A model generated the notes under the pieces. That model was given only the letters and a program-made list of their open reading frames with translations. It did not search any database and had not been told where the DNA came from. Position numbers and translations under genes: made by a program. Of a stretch of DNA of 64,000 nucleotides, positions 1-9,710 are shown in pieces. Every line of letters starts with the position of its first letter. Position 1 is the stretch's first letter. Source of the stretch: JBBQZO01 sp038207625. GTDB taxonomy: Bacteria; Pseudomonadota; Gammaproteobacteria; Burkholderiales; Burkholderiaceae_D. The stretch spans positions 1 to 64,000 of the forward strand of contig JBBQZO010000014.1 of assembly GCA_038207625.1 (NCBI GenBank), read 5' to 3'.

Positions 1-389
1 CGCTGGAAGCCGCCGTCCGGATGGGGCAGCGAAATGATCAAAGGGCTGGTGCCAGCGCCCTGATTGCGCTCGTGCGGGGCACCGGCGACCAGCGCTGCCA
101 TGCCGCGCTTGTCGAGCGTGGTGGCGTGAAAGCGGCGTGGCTGGATCGACGCGGGCGCGCCGCGTGCTGACAGCATGCTCACGGTGCTGAGCGCTTCTTG
201 CCAGAACGTGCCATTTGCGGCGGCCGCGGCGGCGCGATTGGTCGGCTGGGCGGCCAGCGCGGCAGGGGCGGCGAAGGCGCCGGCCACTGCCAGGCACAGC
301 ACCAGCATGGTGCCGGCGCCGCGCTGCAGTTGCGGCGCGCTGTTGCGCGCAGAGCGCGACGACGGTGTGTTGGCGGATTTCGTTTTCAT
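1..389 (-). CDS. secreted protein N-terminus, probable reprolysin-like metallopeptidase propeptide (partial)
   Basis: The reading frame starts at an ATG preceded by AAGGA and runs off the left edge, giving 129 residues. An Arg/Lys-rich leader is followed by a hydrophobic stretch (about residues 28-46) ending in ALAA, which looks like a signal peptide for export. The mature part contains RRFHATTLDKRGMAALVAGA and ISLPHPDGGFQR. Phrases of this kind are typical of the propeptide at the start of secreted M12B/reprolysin-like zinc metallopeptidases in related bacteria. The catalytic domain would lie outside the window, so the enzyme call is an inference. The frame itself is well supported by its RBS and signal peptide. 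Confidence 0.6.
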   Translation of the reverse strand, partial: MKTKSANTPSSRSARNSAPQLQRGAGTMLVLCLAVAGAFAAPAALAAQPTNRAAAAAANGTFWQEALSTVSMLSARGAPASIQPRRFHATTLDKRGMAALVAGAPHERNQGAGTSPLIISLPHPDGGFQ

Positions 390-553
390 GCTGTTTCCTT
401 AAGAATTTTTTGATTTTCTGGAAAGGATCGGTCTGACGTCAGCGGCACGGTTCGCGCCGACAGCGACGCCGAGATCGTGCGACGCACACTTGCCCTTGCG
501 CGCTAGTCGCGCTGTGCGTGCGCTCAATTGCAGCGGGGCCGAACGGCGCCGTG

Positions 554-1126
554 TCAGGTGCTGGCGCGGCGCCGCATGACGGCGATACCGGCCAGGCCCA
601 GGCCAAGCATCAGATAGCTGGCCGGTTCCGGAACGGCCTGCAGCACGCCGTCCTGGACCTGGACGACGATGTCGGCCGAGCTCGCATCGAGAAACAGGGT
701 GTCGGAAAAGCTCAGCGCGCTGGTGCCGGCGCTGATGACGTTGAAGTCGAAGTGCGCCAGCGTGCCGGCGCCGCTCACGCCAGGGACCGCGCCGGTCAAG
801 GTATTGAACGCATACGAAATGGTGCCGGCCGTGTTATCGAAGCTGCCGGTGCCGAAGAAGGTGCCGCCACCCGCACTGAGGAAAGCGCCTTCCGAACCAG
901 CGCTCACTTGCATCACGCTCGGGTCGAACGACAGCGAGAACTGGTAGGTGTACAAGTTGCTGATGTCTGCAATGAGCACATCGACACCGGTCATGGCGCC
1001 GGGCGTGGCCGGATTCGGTGTGGCACTGACCGACAGGGTCGGCGTGGACGCGGCAGCCTCGAACGAGACCAGGCCTGACAACAGCGCGATACAAAGATGA
1101 GTTTTACAAGTTTTCCAATTCACCAT
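554..1126 (-). CDS. PEP-CTERM sorted protein with cohesin-like domain
   Basis: 190 residues. An N-terminal signal peptide (about 1-27, ending EAAAS) precedes a beta-rich region (about 30-160). Phrases such as VSATPNPATPGAMTGVDVLI, YQFSLSFDPSVMQVSAGSEG and AGTLAHFDFNV are typical of cohesin-like domains in exported bacterial proteins. The C-terminus is a textbook PEP-CTERM tag: VPEPASY, a hydrophobic helix, then MRRRAST. Such proteins are exported, processed and anchored or released by exosortase/archaeosortase systems together with exopolysaccharide. No exosortase gene is in the window. The ATG has a good RBS (AGGAGA). The gene appears monocistronic. Confidence 0.88.
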   Translation of the reverse strand: MVNWKTCKTHLCIALLSGLVSFEAAASTPTLSVSATPNPATPGAMTGVDVLIADISNLYTYQFSLSFDPSVMQVSAGSEGAFLSAGGGTFFGTGSFDNTAGTISYAFNTLTGAVPGVSGAGTLAHFDFNVISAGTSALSFSDTLFLDASSADIVVQVQDGVLQAVPEPASYLMLGLGLAGIAVMRRRAST

Positions 1127-1620
1127 GATGACTTTCTCCTGTGCCGATCGGCGGTATGGTCCGATGCGGAGGATCCGATCGGACAGTGTCCAACCGGTGC
1201 TTTTGGCACCTGCGGACCCTGTTATTTTTGGTGTAAAAATTGAAACTTCATGTGCGACAATTGTAGTATCACTTAATTAATTAATTATCACAAGCACCAG
1301 ATTGTCAGATAGTGCAAAAATTGACACGCCGCAGTGTGAGACAGGCCAACGGCGCCTGTTCGGGCGCGCTGGCGCCGCCGAAACGACCGGCTCTTCATAG
1401 GAGGGAGGGGCTCAACAACGCTGGCGTCGCGCTGGGGCAGGGGCGATTACGCCAAGCTGGTTGTGTTGGATTTAGCGCACTGCGGCCCGCGTGCGCGGAT
1501 GCCGCGTGCCAATCTGGCGTTGTGGAAATGAACTTGCCAGACAGCGCCAGAACGCCGCTTGCATGGCCAGGCCAGGACGCGTCGCGCACTGGCCCGGGCC
1601 GCTGTGCGGTCCGTCCCGGC
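1127..1620. other. intergenic region between convergently/divergently unrelated genes
   Basis: No convincing gene is visible. The part next to the PEP-CTERM gene should hold its leftward promoter. An AT-rich block around 1235-1300, including TTAATTAATTAATTA near 1272, stands out from the GC-rich surroundings and is the best candidate for a promoter or regulator-binding region. I could not assign -35/-10 or sigma-54 boxes with confidence. Open frames in the remainder lack RBSs and family resemblance. Confidence 0.4.
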
Positions 1621-2823
1621 TTATGGAATGGCCTGCGCTGGCGCGCTACCAGAGGCGGCCAGGATGGTCTCGATCATGGTCGACGAATACACGGCGCCGG
1701 ACTGCTCGGTGGCCGCCATCATCGCCTTCCACAGTTGCGGGGATGCTAGCGGATAGTCGTGAAAGCGCTGGAAACCGCAGGCGTACCAGCCGCGGTAGCT
1801 CAGCACCGCATGGTCCAGTTGTCCACATTCGGCCAGCAGTTTATCGGCATGTTGGCGGGCCTGGGGCGCGCTCCAGATCCCGCTATGTTCCAGGGCGGCG
1901 ATGGCCAGACTCTCGGCGCCGCCTTCGTGGATCCATGGCTCGCCCTCGCCGACGCCGCCGCGCAGCACATTGCGTTGCCAGATGTGGGCCATTTCGTGCG
2001 CGACGATCATGCGCACCATGTCGCGCATGGCGGGGCTGTCTTTTTTCAGACTGTTGCCTTCGACCCGGTACACCACCTGGCCGCCCAGCGCGCCGCCCTT
2101 CATCGAAAAGCCCGAGCTGTCGAAGCCGCCCACCGCGATCAGGATGGGGACGGGGCGCTCGAGCGTGCGCCCAAACGCCGTCGTGTAGTACTGCGACACT
2201 TTCGCGCTGGTCTCGATCATCACCTGTGCCAGCCAGTTTGGGGTTTGCGGATCGAGGATCAGGTTGGTCAGCCCGGCGCCCGGCTTGGCGGGGCCGAAAT
2301 AGGCGTAGCCGTCCAGGTCCGGGGTGCGCAGCGTGGGCCACAGCACCGTTTCGCCGGCCAGACCGTGCATGGTCAGCGTCGGCAACATGTCGCGCTCGGC
2401 GCCGCTGCCATCCTGATGCACCATGCCTTGCAGGAAGCCCAGATAGAAGGCCGAGCCGCCGTCGCTGAAGCGGTTGATGGCTGCGTAGCTGCCCTGGGCG
2501 AACGGTTTGTAGGTGCCGATCTCCACGCTCAAGGTGGTGAACGGTTTGCCGCCCGCGCTGGCCAACTCCTTGCCGTCGCGTTCGACCAGCGTCACCCCCG
2601 GGGTCAGCACGCGCCAGGCTTTCTTGCGAAATTCAAGCACCTGGGCGGCCGCGCCGAAGTCGATCGCCGTGACCGGTTCGGCCATCACGTAGTCGGCGCG
2701 CCAGGTGTCGGTGGCGGTGTGGGTCAGTGTCAGCCGGGTGGGCAGCGCGTCCAGCGCCCACACATTCGACATACTCGACATGGCCAGTATGGCCAAACTG
2801 GCCAGGCGCCGACATAGCATCAT
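1621..2823 (-). CDS. secreted gluzincin-type zinc metallopeptidase (M1/M61-like), function unknown
   Basis: 400 residues from the ATG at 2823, chosen because GGAG lies 7 nt upstream and the hydrophobic signal peptide (LASLAILAMSSMSNVWA) begins just after it. A frame extending further upstream lacks both. The C-terminal half carries MIVAHEMAHIWQ (HExxH, two zinc-binding His and the catalytic Glu) and, about 20 residues on, IHEGGAESLA, supplying the third ligand Glu as in gluzincins. The N-terminal half is beta-rich, as in M61/M1 relatives. It is probably a periplasmic or secreted protease. The substrate is unknown and no partner genes are adjacent. Confidence 0.75.
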   Translation of the reverse strand: MMLCRRLASLAILAMSSMSNVWALDALPTRLTLTHTATDTWRADYVMAEPVTAIDFGAAAQVLEFRKKAWRVLTPGVTLVERDGKELASAGGKPFTTLSVEIGTYKPFAQGSYAAINRFSDGGSAFYLGFLQGMVHQDGSGAERDMLPTLTMHGLAGETVLWPTLRTPDLDGYAYFGPAKPGAGLTNLILDPQTPNWLAQVMIETSAKVSQYYTTAFGRTLERPVPILIAVGGFDSSGFSMKGGALGGQVVYRVEGNSLKKDSPAMRDMVRMIVAHEMAHIWQRNVLRGGVGEGEPWIHEGGAESLAIAALEHSGIWSAPQARQHADKLLAECGQLDHAVLSYRGWYACGFQRFHDYPLASPQLWKAMMAATEQSGAVYSSTMIETILAASGSAPAQAIP

Positions 2824-2996
2824 GCACACACTCCCAATGTAGAGTGCAGCCGGGCACAGCGGGTCGCGCGGGGCGCCAGCTTGCGGCTGCGAAAAATTGG
2901 TTAATGTATCACAAAACAGGGCCTTGTCCACGTCGCTGGCAGGTCAGCGACGCGGCCGGTTCAGGCCCCAGCTTGGCGGCCTTGAGCAACGTGGCG

Positions 2997-3754
2997 TCAG
3001 GCGCGCAGCCGGTAGCCGGTGCGGAAGATCCACCACACCAGCGCGGCGCAGACGCTCAGAAACGTCAGCGTCATGACGGCGCTGACGAGCACGCTGACGT
3101 CGGCAATGCCGTAGAAACTCCAGCGAAATCCGCTGATCAGGTAGACCACCGGATTGAACAGGGCCACCTTTTGCCACAGCGGCGGCAGCATGTCGATCGC
3201 GTAGAAACTGCCGCCCAGGAAAGACATCGGCGTGATCACCAGCATCGGCACAATCTGCACTTTTTCGAAACCGTCGGCCCAGATGCCGATGATGAAGCCG
3301 AACAGGCTGAAGGTGATCGCCGTGAGCACCAGAAAGGTGATCATCCAGACCGGATGGGCGATCTCGAAGCTGACGAACAGGCGCGCCGTGGCCAGAATCA
3401 GCAGGCCCAGGATCACCGATTTGGTGGCGGCAGCGCCCACATAGCCGAGCACGATTTCGAACGGCGAAACGGGCGCGGACAGGATCTCGTAGATGGTGCC
3501 GGAAAACTTCGGCATGTAGATCCCGAACGAGGCATTGGCCACGCTCTGGGTCATCAGGGTCATCATGATCAGGCCGGGTACGATGAAGGCGCCGTACTGC
3601 ACGCCACCCACCTGGACCATGCGCGCGCCGATGGCCGTGCCGAACACGACGAAATACAGCGACGTCGAGATGACCGGCGAGGCGACGCTTTGCATCAGCG
3701 TGCGCCAGGTGCGCGCCATTTCAAATTGGTACAGTGCGACGACGGCGTGCAGGT

Positions 3755-3758
<4 letters not shown>
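2997..3758 (-). CDS. ABC-2 type transporter permease (YadH-like)
   Basis: 253 residues with about six hydrophobic segments and the ABC-2 permease pattern (FIVPGLIMMTLMTQSVANAS; ILSAPVSPFEIVLGY; FLGGSFYAIDMLPPLWQ). The family exports lipids, polysaccharides or drugs across the inner membrane with a separate ATPase. The start is the ATG overlapping the TGA of the upstream ATPase gene (ATGA), so the two are translationally coupled and form a transporter pair. The family resemblance is closest to YadH/NodJ proteins. The substrate cannot be told from sequence. Confidence 0.88.
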
Positions 3759-4681
<923 letters not shown>

Positions 4682-4774
4682 GCGCTTCCTTGCTAAAAAC
4701 GAGAGATGAGTTCGATTGTAGGGCACAGCGTGGTTGTTCGCTTGCACACGCGGGCGCGACGCCGTGCGGCGCGA

Positions 4775-5449
4775 CTATTTTTGCAGCGTCGCCTCTTCGA
4801 GCAACACCTGGTAGCGGTAGCCGGCGCCGAAATCCTTGTCGACATGGACTACGCCGCGCGCGGTGACGACCTGGCCCAGCGCAGTGCTGGCCGAGGTCGT
4901 CACCAGGATGTCGTTCGAGCCGTCCGCCTGGGCGCCGCTGCCGTCGCGCAGGTGGACCCAGTTTTTGCCCATCACCGCTTCGTTGAATTTGACGACCTTG
5001 CCGCGCACGCTGACTGTCTTGTCCTTCAATTCGCTGCGCCGGGTGACGATTTCGGCGACCGTGCGCGCGTCGGCGCCGCCCGCCTTGGGCACCCGCACGT
5101 CGGGCGCGCTGGGCACGGGCGCGCCCGCGCCTGCGCCGGGCTGGCCGAGGTCGCCTGCGAGCTTGCCAAAGACAATCTTGTCGAAGGTCTTTCCGAGCGA
5201 TTTGCTCTCGAAATGATCCATCACCATCGCGTTCTCGATGCTGACTCGCGCGCCCACTTTGACGGGCGTCTTGCCAATCGCCGCCCAGGTTTCACCATCC
5301 TTGGTCTTCAGACGCAAATAGGTATAGGTGTTGACGTCTTTGACCTCGAGCACGTCACCTTGCACGGCGGGGCCGTGCGGCGACACGGGTTCTGTCGCCA
5401 GCGCCACGCCGGCAATGACGAGTGCAAGGATGGCTGATAGTTTCTTCAT
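4775..5449 (-). CDS. exported protein of unknown function with OB-fold-like C-terminus
   Basis: 224 residues from an ATG followed by KK and a short hydrophobic signal peptide ending in ALAT. Residues about 30-85 (GDVLEVKDVNTYTYLRLKTK; VKVGARVSIENAMVMDHFES) and about 150-215 (KDKTVSVRGKVVKFNEAVMG; NWVHLRDGSGA) each look like small beta-barrel, OB-fold-like units. A Pro/Gly/Ala-rich linker separates them. Such proteins bind nucleic acid, nucleotide or metal in other settings, but I do not recognise a named function. It sits upstream of the ABC exporter genes on the same strand with a gap of about 90 nt. Confidence 0.7.
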   Translation of the reverse strand: MKKLSAILALVIAGVALATEPVSPHGPAVQGDVLEVKDVNTYTYLRLKTKDGETWAAIGKTPVKVGARVSIENAMVMDHFESKSLGKTFDKIVFGKLAGDLGQPGAGAGAPVPSAPDVRVPKAGGADARTVAEIVTRRSELKDKTVSVRGKVVKFNEAVMGKNWVHLRDGSGAQADGSNDILVTTSASTALGQVVTARGVVHVDKDFGAGYRYQVLLEEATLQK

Positions 5450-5609
5450 GGTGCGGGCACTCCGGATTGAATGGGCGGGAAAGGGCGCGGTGGCGCGTGG
5501 CGATGGGCGCAAGCTGCGTGCCACGCGGCGAGCTCATCATACCGCAGGCCACCGGGCGATGGGGCCGGCCCGCAGCGGGCGGGGCGCCAGGCGTGCGCCG
5601 CCGACTGGG

Positions 5610-6257
5610 CTACAGCAAGGCCTTGATTGCGACTTCCAGTTGTTCGACCGTGTCAACGACGCGGTGGGCGCCGTCGAACCGATGGTGGCGCGTCATCGCG
5701 TTGCGCACCACGATGCAGGCGATGCCCGCTGCCATGGCCGCCTGCAGGCCGCGCGGAGAATCCTCGACGACCAGGCACTGCTCAGGCGCCAGACCGAGCC
5801 GTTGCAATCCCAGCAGATACGGTTCCGGCGAGGGCTTGCTGTGCGTGTAGTCGCTGTCGGTCAGCACAAACTCGACGTGGCGCGTGAAGTCCGCACGCGC
5901 GTGGATGATGTCGAAATGCGCGCGGCTGGCGCTGGTGACGATGCCCATGCGCAGGCGCGCCGCGCAGCGCGCCAGCAGCGCGGCCATGTGCGCGATCGCC
6001 AGTTCGCCGGCGCCCGCCAGGTAGTGGCAATAGCGCCGGTTGCGCTCGTCGCGCAGCGCGTCGATCTGGGCCGCGCTGACGCCGCGTGCCTCCAGCAGAT
6101 GCCAGGCGCCGCAATTGTCGGCCAGGTACCAGTCGAAGAACTGCTGTTCGCTCAGCGCGATGGCGTGTTCGCTGAGCAGGTCGCGGTTGACGGCGTAAAA
6201 TAGCCGTTCGGTATCGACCAGCACGCCATCGTTGTCCCACAATATGCCTTGTATCAT
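5610..6257 (-). CDS. HAD-superfamily hydrolase (subfamily IA phosphatase)
   Basis: 215 residues. Motif I is WDNDGVLVDTE near the N-terminus (nucleophile Asp, DxD). Motif II lies in GIVTSAS, the conserved Lys in HSKPSPEPY, and motif III/IV in CLVVEDSPRGLQAAMAAG. A helical cap lies between motifs I and II, as in beta-phosphoglucomutase/Gph-like enzymes. It is likely a cytosolic phosphatase or phosphomutase acting on a small phosphorylated metabolite; the substrate is unknown. The ATG at 6257, preceded by AAGAGC, was chosen over upstream starts because HAD proteins begin right before motif I. Confidence 0.88.
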   Translation of the reverse strand: MIQGILWDNDGVLVDTERLFYAVNRDLLSEHAIALSEQQFFDWYLADNCGAWHLLEARGVSAAQIDALRDERNRRYCHYLAGAGELAIAHMAALLARCAARLRMGIVTSASRAHFDIIHARADFTRHVEFVLTDSDYTHSKPSPEPYLLGLQRLGLAPEQCLVVEDSPRGLQAAMAAGIACIVVRNAMTRHHRFDGAHRVVDTVEQLEVAIKALL

Positions 6258-6439
6258 GTGCAGCTCTTTCTTGATGTGACTGTCGGCGCGCGGCGCGCAG
6301 ACCCGAAGCCTAGCAAGCGTGGCCCGAATCGGCAAGGCGCAGCGCGCCGGATCACGCTACAGCACTTGCCGTCGCAGCCGCCGCAAGCGATCATGGCGCC
6401 TGAGCCGGCGCTGCCGCGCGCGTCAAACCACCACCCTGA

Positions 6440-7084
6440 TTGCTGACATTGACTTCAACCCGCCCTCGTTGCCAGCGCTGCCTGCGCGCGCAATCGACCT
6501 GCATCTGCCGCTGGATTGCGCCGATTGACAACACCGTCGAGGTGTTGATACTGCAGCACCCGCTGGAAGTGGCGAACGCCAAGAACAGCGCGCGTTTGCT
6601 GCACCTGAGCCTGGCGCGCAGCACGCTGCTGGTCGGCGAGACGTTTCCCGCTGGCCAGCTCAAGGAAATGCTGGCGGCGCCCGATCCGGGCCCGGGCGGA
6701 CGCCAGCGGCACACGGTGCTGTTGTATCCGGACACGCCGGGCGAGCAGTCGCTGGGCATTGCCGCACCGCCCGCGCTGGACGACGCGCTGCTGGTCGATC
6801 CGGCGCAGCTGCGTCTGCTGGTGCTGGACGCCACCTGGCGCAAGAGCCGCAAGATGCTCTACCTCAATCGGCTGTTGCAAACCCTGCCACGCCTGCCGCT
6901 GCGCGACACGCCCGCGTCGCACTACCTGATCCGCAAGGCGCACGCGCCGGACCAGCTGTCGACGCTCGAGGCAAGCAGCTATGCGCTGATGCAACTGGAG
7001 CGCAGTGTGGCAAAGTTCCAGCCTTTGATCACCGGCTTCGATGGCTTTGTGGCGCAACAAGCCAGTTACGTACCTCGACAATAA
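6440..7084 (+). CDS. DTW-domain protein, probable tRNA-uridine aminocarboxypropyltransferase
   Basis: 214 residues. A zinc-binding knuckle at the N-terminus (CQRCLRAQSTCIC) is followed by LILQHPLE and the family signature region LVLDATWRKSRKML, a variant of D-G/x-T-W. C-terminal YLIRKAHAPDQLSTLEA matches the SAM-dependent DTW family (YfiP/TapT). That family forms 3-(3-amino-3-carboxypropyl)uridine in tRNA. No ATG is available near the start: the frame opens with TTG (6440, alternative TTG at 6449). The exact start is uncertain, but the zinc knuckle must be included. Confidence 0.85.
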   Translation: MLTLTSTRPRCQRCLRAQSTCICRWIAPIDNTVEVLILQHPLEVANAKNSARLLHLSLARSTLLVGETFPAGQLKEMLAAPDPGPGGRQRHTVLLYPDTPGEQSLGIAAPPALDDALLVDPAQLRLLVLDATWRKSRKMLYLNRLLQTLPRLPLRDTPASHYLIRKAHAPDQLSTLEASSYALMQLERSVAKFQPLITGFDGFVAQQASYVPRQ

Positions 7085-7159
7085 AGCGGGCAGGGAGCTT
7101 GATTGTGCGACGCCTAGCGCTTAAACTACTGTTTAAATATACAGTACAAGAGGGCCGGT

Positions 7160-8323
7160 GTGAGCCAATACGACGACAACGACGACGGACAGGTGATGTT
7201 GCCACCCCGGCCGCTGCACGCCCGCAAGGGGCGCGGCGCGGTATCGAACCTGCAAGGGCGCTTCGAGCGCGCCGAACGCGCGCAGTTTGACGACGGCTGG
7301 AGCGAGGAACACGAAGGCGACGCGCCGCCGGCCGGCAAAACGGTGGTCACCGACGAAATTGCGCGCACCATCCTCAGCCGCAACGCCTCGCCGGATCTGC
7401 CGTTTGGCGTGTCGATCAATCCTTATCGCGGCTGCGAACACGGCTGCGTGTACTGTTTCGCCCGTCCCACGCACAGCTACCTGGGCCTGTCGCCGGGGCT
7501 CGATTTCGAAAGCCGCCTGTTTGCCAAGGTCAACGCGCCCGAGCTGTTGCGGCGCGAACTGGCCAAGCCGTCCTACGTGCCCGAACCGATCGCGCTGGGC
7601 GTCAACACCGACGCCTACCAGCCCTGCGAGCGCGAACGCGGCCTGACCCGGCGCGTGCTGGAGGTGCTGCACGAATGCGAGCATCCGGTGGCGCTGATCA
7701 CCAAGTCCTCGCTGATCGAACGCGACATCGACCTGATCGCGGCGATGGCGGCCAAGCGCCAGGCCATCGTCGCGATCACCGTCACCACGCTCGACCCGGC
7801 CATTGCGCGCACGCTCGAGCCGCGCGCAGCTGCACCGGCGCGCCGCCTGCGCACCATCCGGCGCCTGACCGACGCGGGCATTCCGGTCGGTGTGAGCATC
7901 GCGCCAGTGATACCTTTCGTTACCGAGCCCGAACTCGAGCAGGTGCTCGAGGCGGTGCATGCGGCCGGCGCCGTCAGCGCGCACTACGTGGTATTGCGCC
8001 TGCCGTGGGAAGTCGATCCCTTGTTTCAGCAGTGGTTGCAGGCGCATTTTCCCGAGCGTGCGCGCCGCGTGATGAACCGGGTGCGCGATCTGCGCGGGGG
8101 CAAAAACTACGACAGCGATTTCGGCACGCGCATGCGCGGCGAGGGCGTCTGGGCCGACCTGATCCGCCAGCGCTTCGACAAGGCGGTGGCGCGGCTGGGC
8201 ATGGGCGATCGGAGCGGGCGCTTCGAGTCGCTCGACGCGTCGGCGTTCCGACGCCCGCTGATCGTGCCCACCGGCGCGGCGGCGGCGCGCGCCAACGTGT
8301 CCGGCCAGTTGGACTTGTTCTAG
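7160..8323 (+). CDS. PA0069-family radical SAM protein
   Basis: 387 residues. It carries the CxxxCxxC radical-SAM [4Fe-4S] motif in YRGCEHGCVYCFARPTH (about residues 93-109). Family features follow: GVNTDAYQPCER, the strand-helix repeats of a TIM-barrel, and IAPVIPF. This SplB-like family (PA0069) is widespread but its reaction is unknown. The start is a GTG preceded by GAGGG. It follows the DTW gene by about 75 nt on the same strand and could be cotranscribed. Confidence 0.85.
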   Translation: MSQYDDNDDGQVMLPPRPLHARKGRGAVSNLQGRFERAERAQFDDGWSEEHEGDAPPAGKTVVTDEIARTILSRNASPDLPFGVSINPYRGCEHGCVYCFARPTHSYLGLSPGLDFESRLFAKVNAPELLRRELAKPSYVPEPIALGVNTDAYQPCERERGLTRRVLEVLHECEHPVALITKSSLIERDIDLIAAMAAKRQAIVAITVTTLDPAIARTLEPRAAAPARRLRTIRRLTDAGIPVGVSIAPVIPFVTEPELEQVLEAVHAAGAVSAHYVVLRLPWEVDPLFQQWLQAHFPERARRVMNRVRDLRGGKNYDSDFGTRMRGEGVWADLIRQRFDKAVARLGMGDRSGRFESLDASAFRRPLIVPTGAAAARANVSGQLDLF

Positions 8324-8570
8324 CCCGGCAGCGCGGATGCAGCCAGCGCCGGCGGGTGCCTGCCCGCATGATGCGCGCGTTCCAAGGCGTCCGCTGGGTG
8401 TGCCAGGGCGTCCGCTGCGCCCGCCTAGGCGCCTGTCGAGGTGATAACGAGCGGTCCGTTGTGGTGGCGACTCGGCGCTGCCGGTCGATGGTCGGAAGCG
8501 CCACGTTGGTGCCTGCCATGCGCAGCGCCGGCGCTGCGGACGGTCGAGTCCGACATGCTAAACTTGTTGG

Positions 8571-9467
8571 ATGACTAGTCCAGATTTCAACTTACTTGCC
8601 GTACTTGATGCGGTGCTGACGGAAGGCAGTGTCGTCGGCGCGGCCAGGCGCTTGCGACTGAGCCCGTCGGCGATGAGCCGCGCGCTGGCCCGGCTGCGCG
8701 AGACGACCGGCGATCCCTTGCTGGTCCGGGCCGGGCGCGCGCTGGTCCCGACGCCCAGGGCGATCGAACTGCGCGACAAGGTCAGCGTGCTGGTGCAAGA
8801 GACCGAAGCGGTGCTGCGCCCGGCCGAGGCACTCAAGCTTAACGAGCTCGTCCGAACCTTCACGCTGCGCACCCGCGAGGGCTTTGTGGAGAACTTCGGA
8901 TCGGTGCTGGTCGCGCGCGTGGCTGAACAAGCGCCCGGTGTGCGGCTGTGCTTTGTCCAAAAGCTCGACAAGGACAGCACGCAGTTGCGTAACGGGACGG
9001 TCGATCTGGAAACAGGCGTGCTCGCCAACACGATGGGTCCGGAAGTGCGCGCGCAGGCCTTGTTTCGCGACCGTTACGTGGGCGTCGTGCGCAGCGGCCA
9101 TGTGCTCGGACAGGGCGAGATGACGCCGGCGCGTTATGCGGATGGGCGTCACATCGGCGTGTCGCTGCGCGGGCAGGACAAGGGCTTGATCGATGAAGCA
9201 TTGAGCGCGTGTGGGCTGGTGCGCGAGATCGGCGTCATCGTCGGTGGCTTTCAAACTGCGCTGGCGCTGGCGCGCGATTCAGAGATGATCGCCACCGTTC
9301 CCGAGCGCCATACGGGAAATTTGCGCGCCGGTATGCATAGTTTTCCATTGCCGGTCCCGATGCCCGAATTCACCGTGTCTTTGCTGTGGCATCCGCGTCT
9401 GCATGCCGATCCGGCGCATCGCTGGCTGCGTGCGCTGGTGCTCGACAGCTGCGCAGCTTTTCGCTGA
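8571..9467 (+). CDS. LysR-family transcriptional regulator
   Basis: 298 residues. An N-terminal winged helix-turn-helix (about 5-65; FNLLAVLDAVLTEGSVVGAA, RLRLSPSAMSRALARLRETT) is followed by a two-subdomain periplasmic-binding-like effector domain (about 90-295). The HTH sequence resembles the NodD/PnbR-type branch of LysR. The target is not evident: the downstream aminotransferase is on the same strand 243 nt away, and there is no divergently transcribed neighbour. Confidence 0.88.
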   Translation: MTSPDFNLLAVLDAVLTEGSVVGAARRLRLSPSAMSRALARLRETTGDPLLVRAGRALVPTPRAIELRDKVSVLVQETEAVLRPAEALKLNELVRTFTLRTREGFVENFGSVLVARVAEQAPGVRLCFVQKLDKDSTQLRNGTVDLETGVLANTMGPEVRAQALFRDRYVGVVRSGHVLGQGEMTPARYADGRHIGVSLRGQDKGLIDEALSACGLVREIGVIVGGFQTALALARDSEMIATVPERHTGNLRAGMHSFPLPVPMPEFTVSLLWHPRLHADPAHRWLRALVLDSCAAFR

Positions 9468-9710
9468 CGCGCCGTGCCCCTTGCGCTGACCGGCGCGCCC
9501 GCCCGCTGTGGCGGCGCGCGGCGCGAACAGCATGGAATACGGCCACGTGCAGCCTTAAAGTATGTTTCTGTAGAGTCATTTTTCTGTTGTTGGCGTCGAT
9601 TCATCGCGTGATCTGCAGTATTTCGTTCGCTCGATTAGAATGCGGCGATTGTTTTATTCTGTTTCGTGCCGTAGTACACTTCTTGCTCCCTTACCTGAGC
9701 GGCACGCCCT

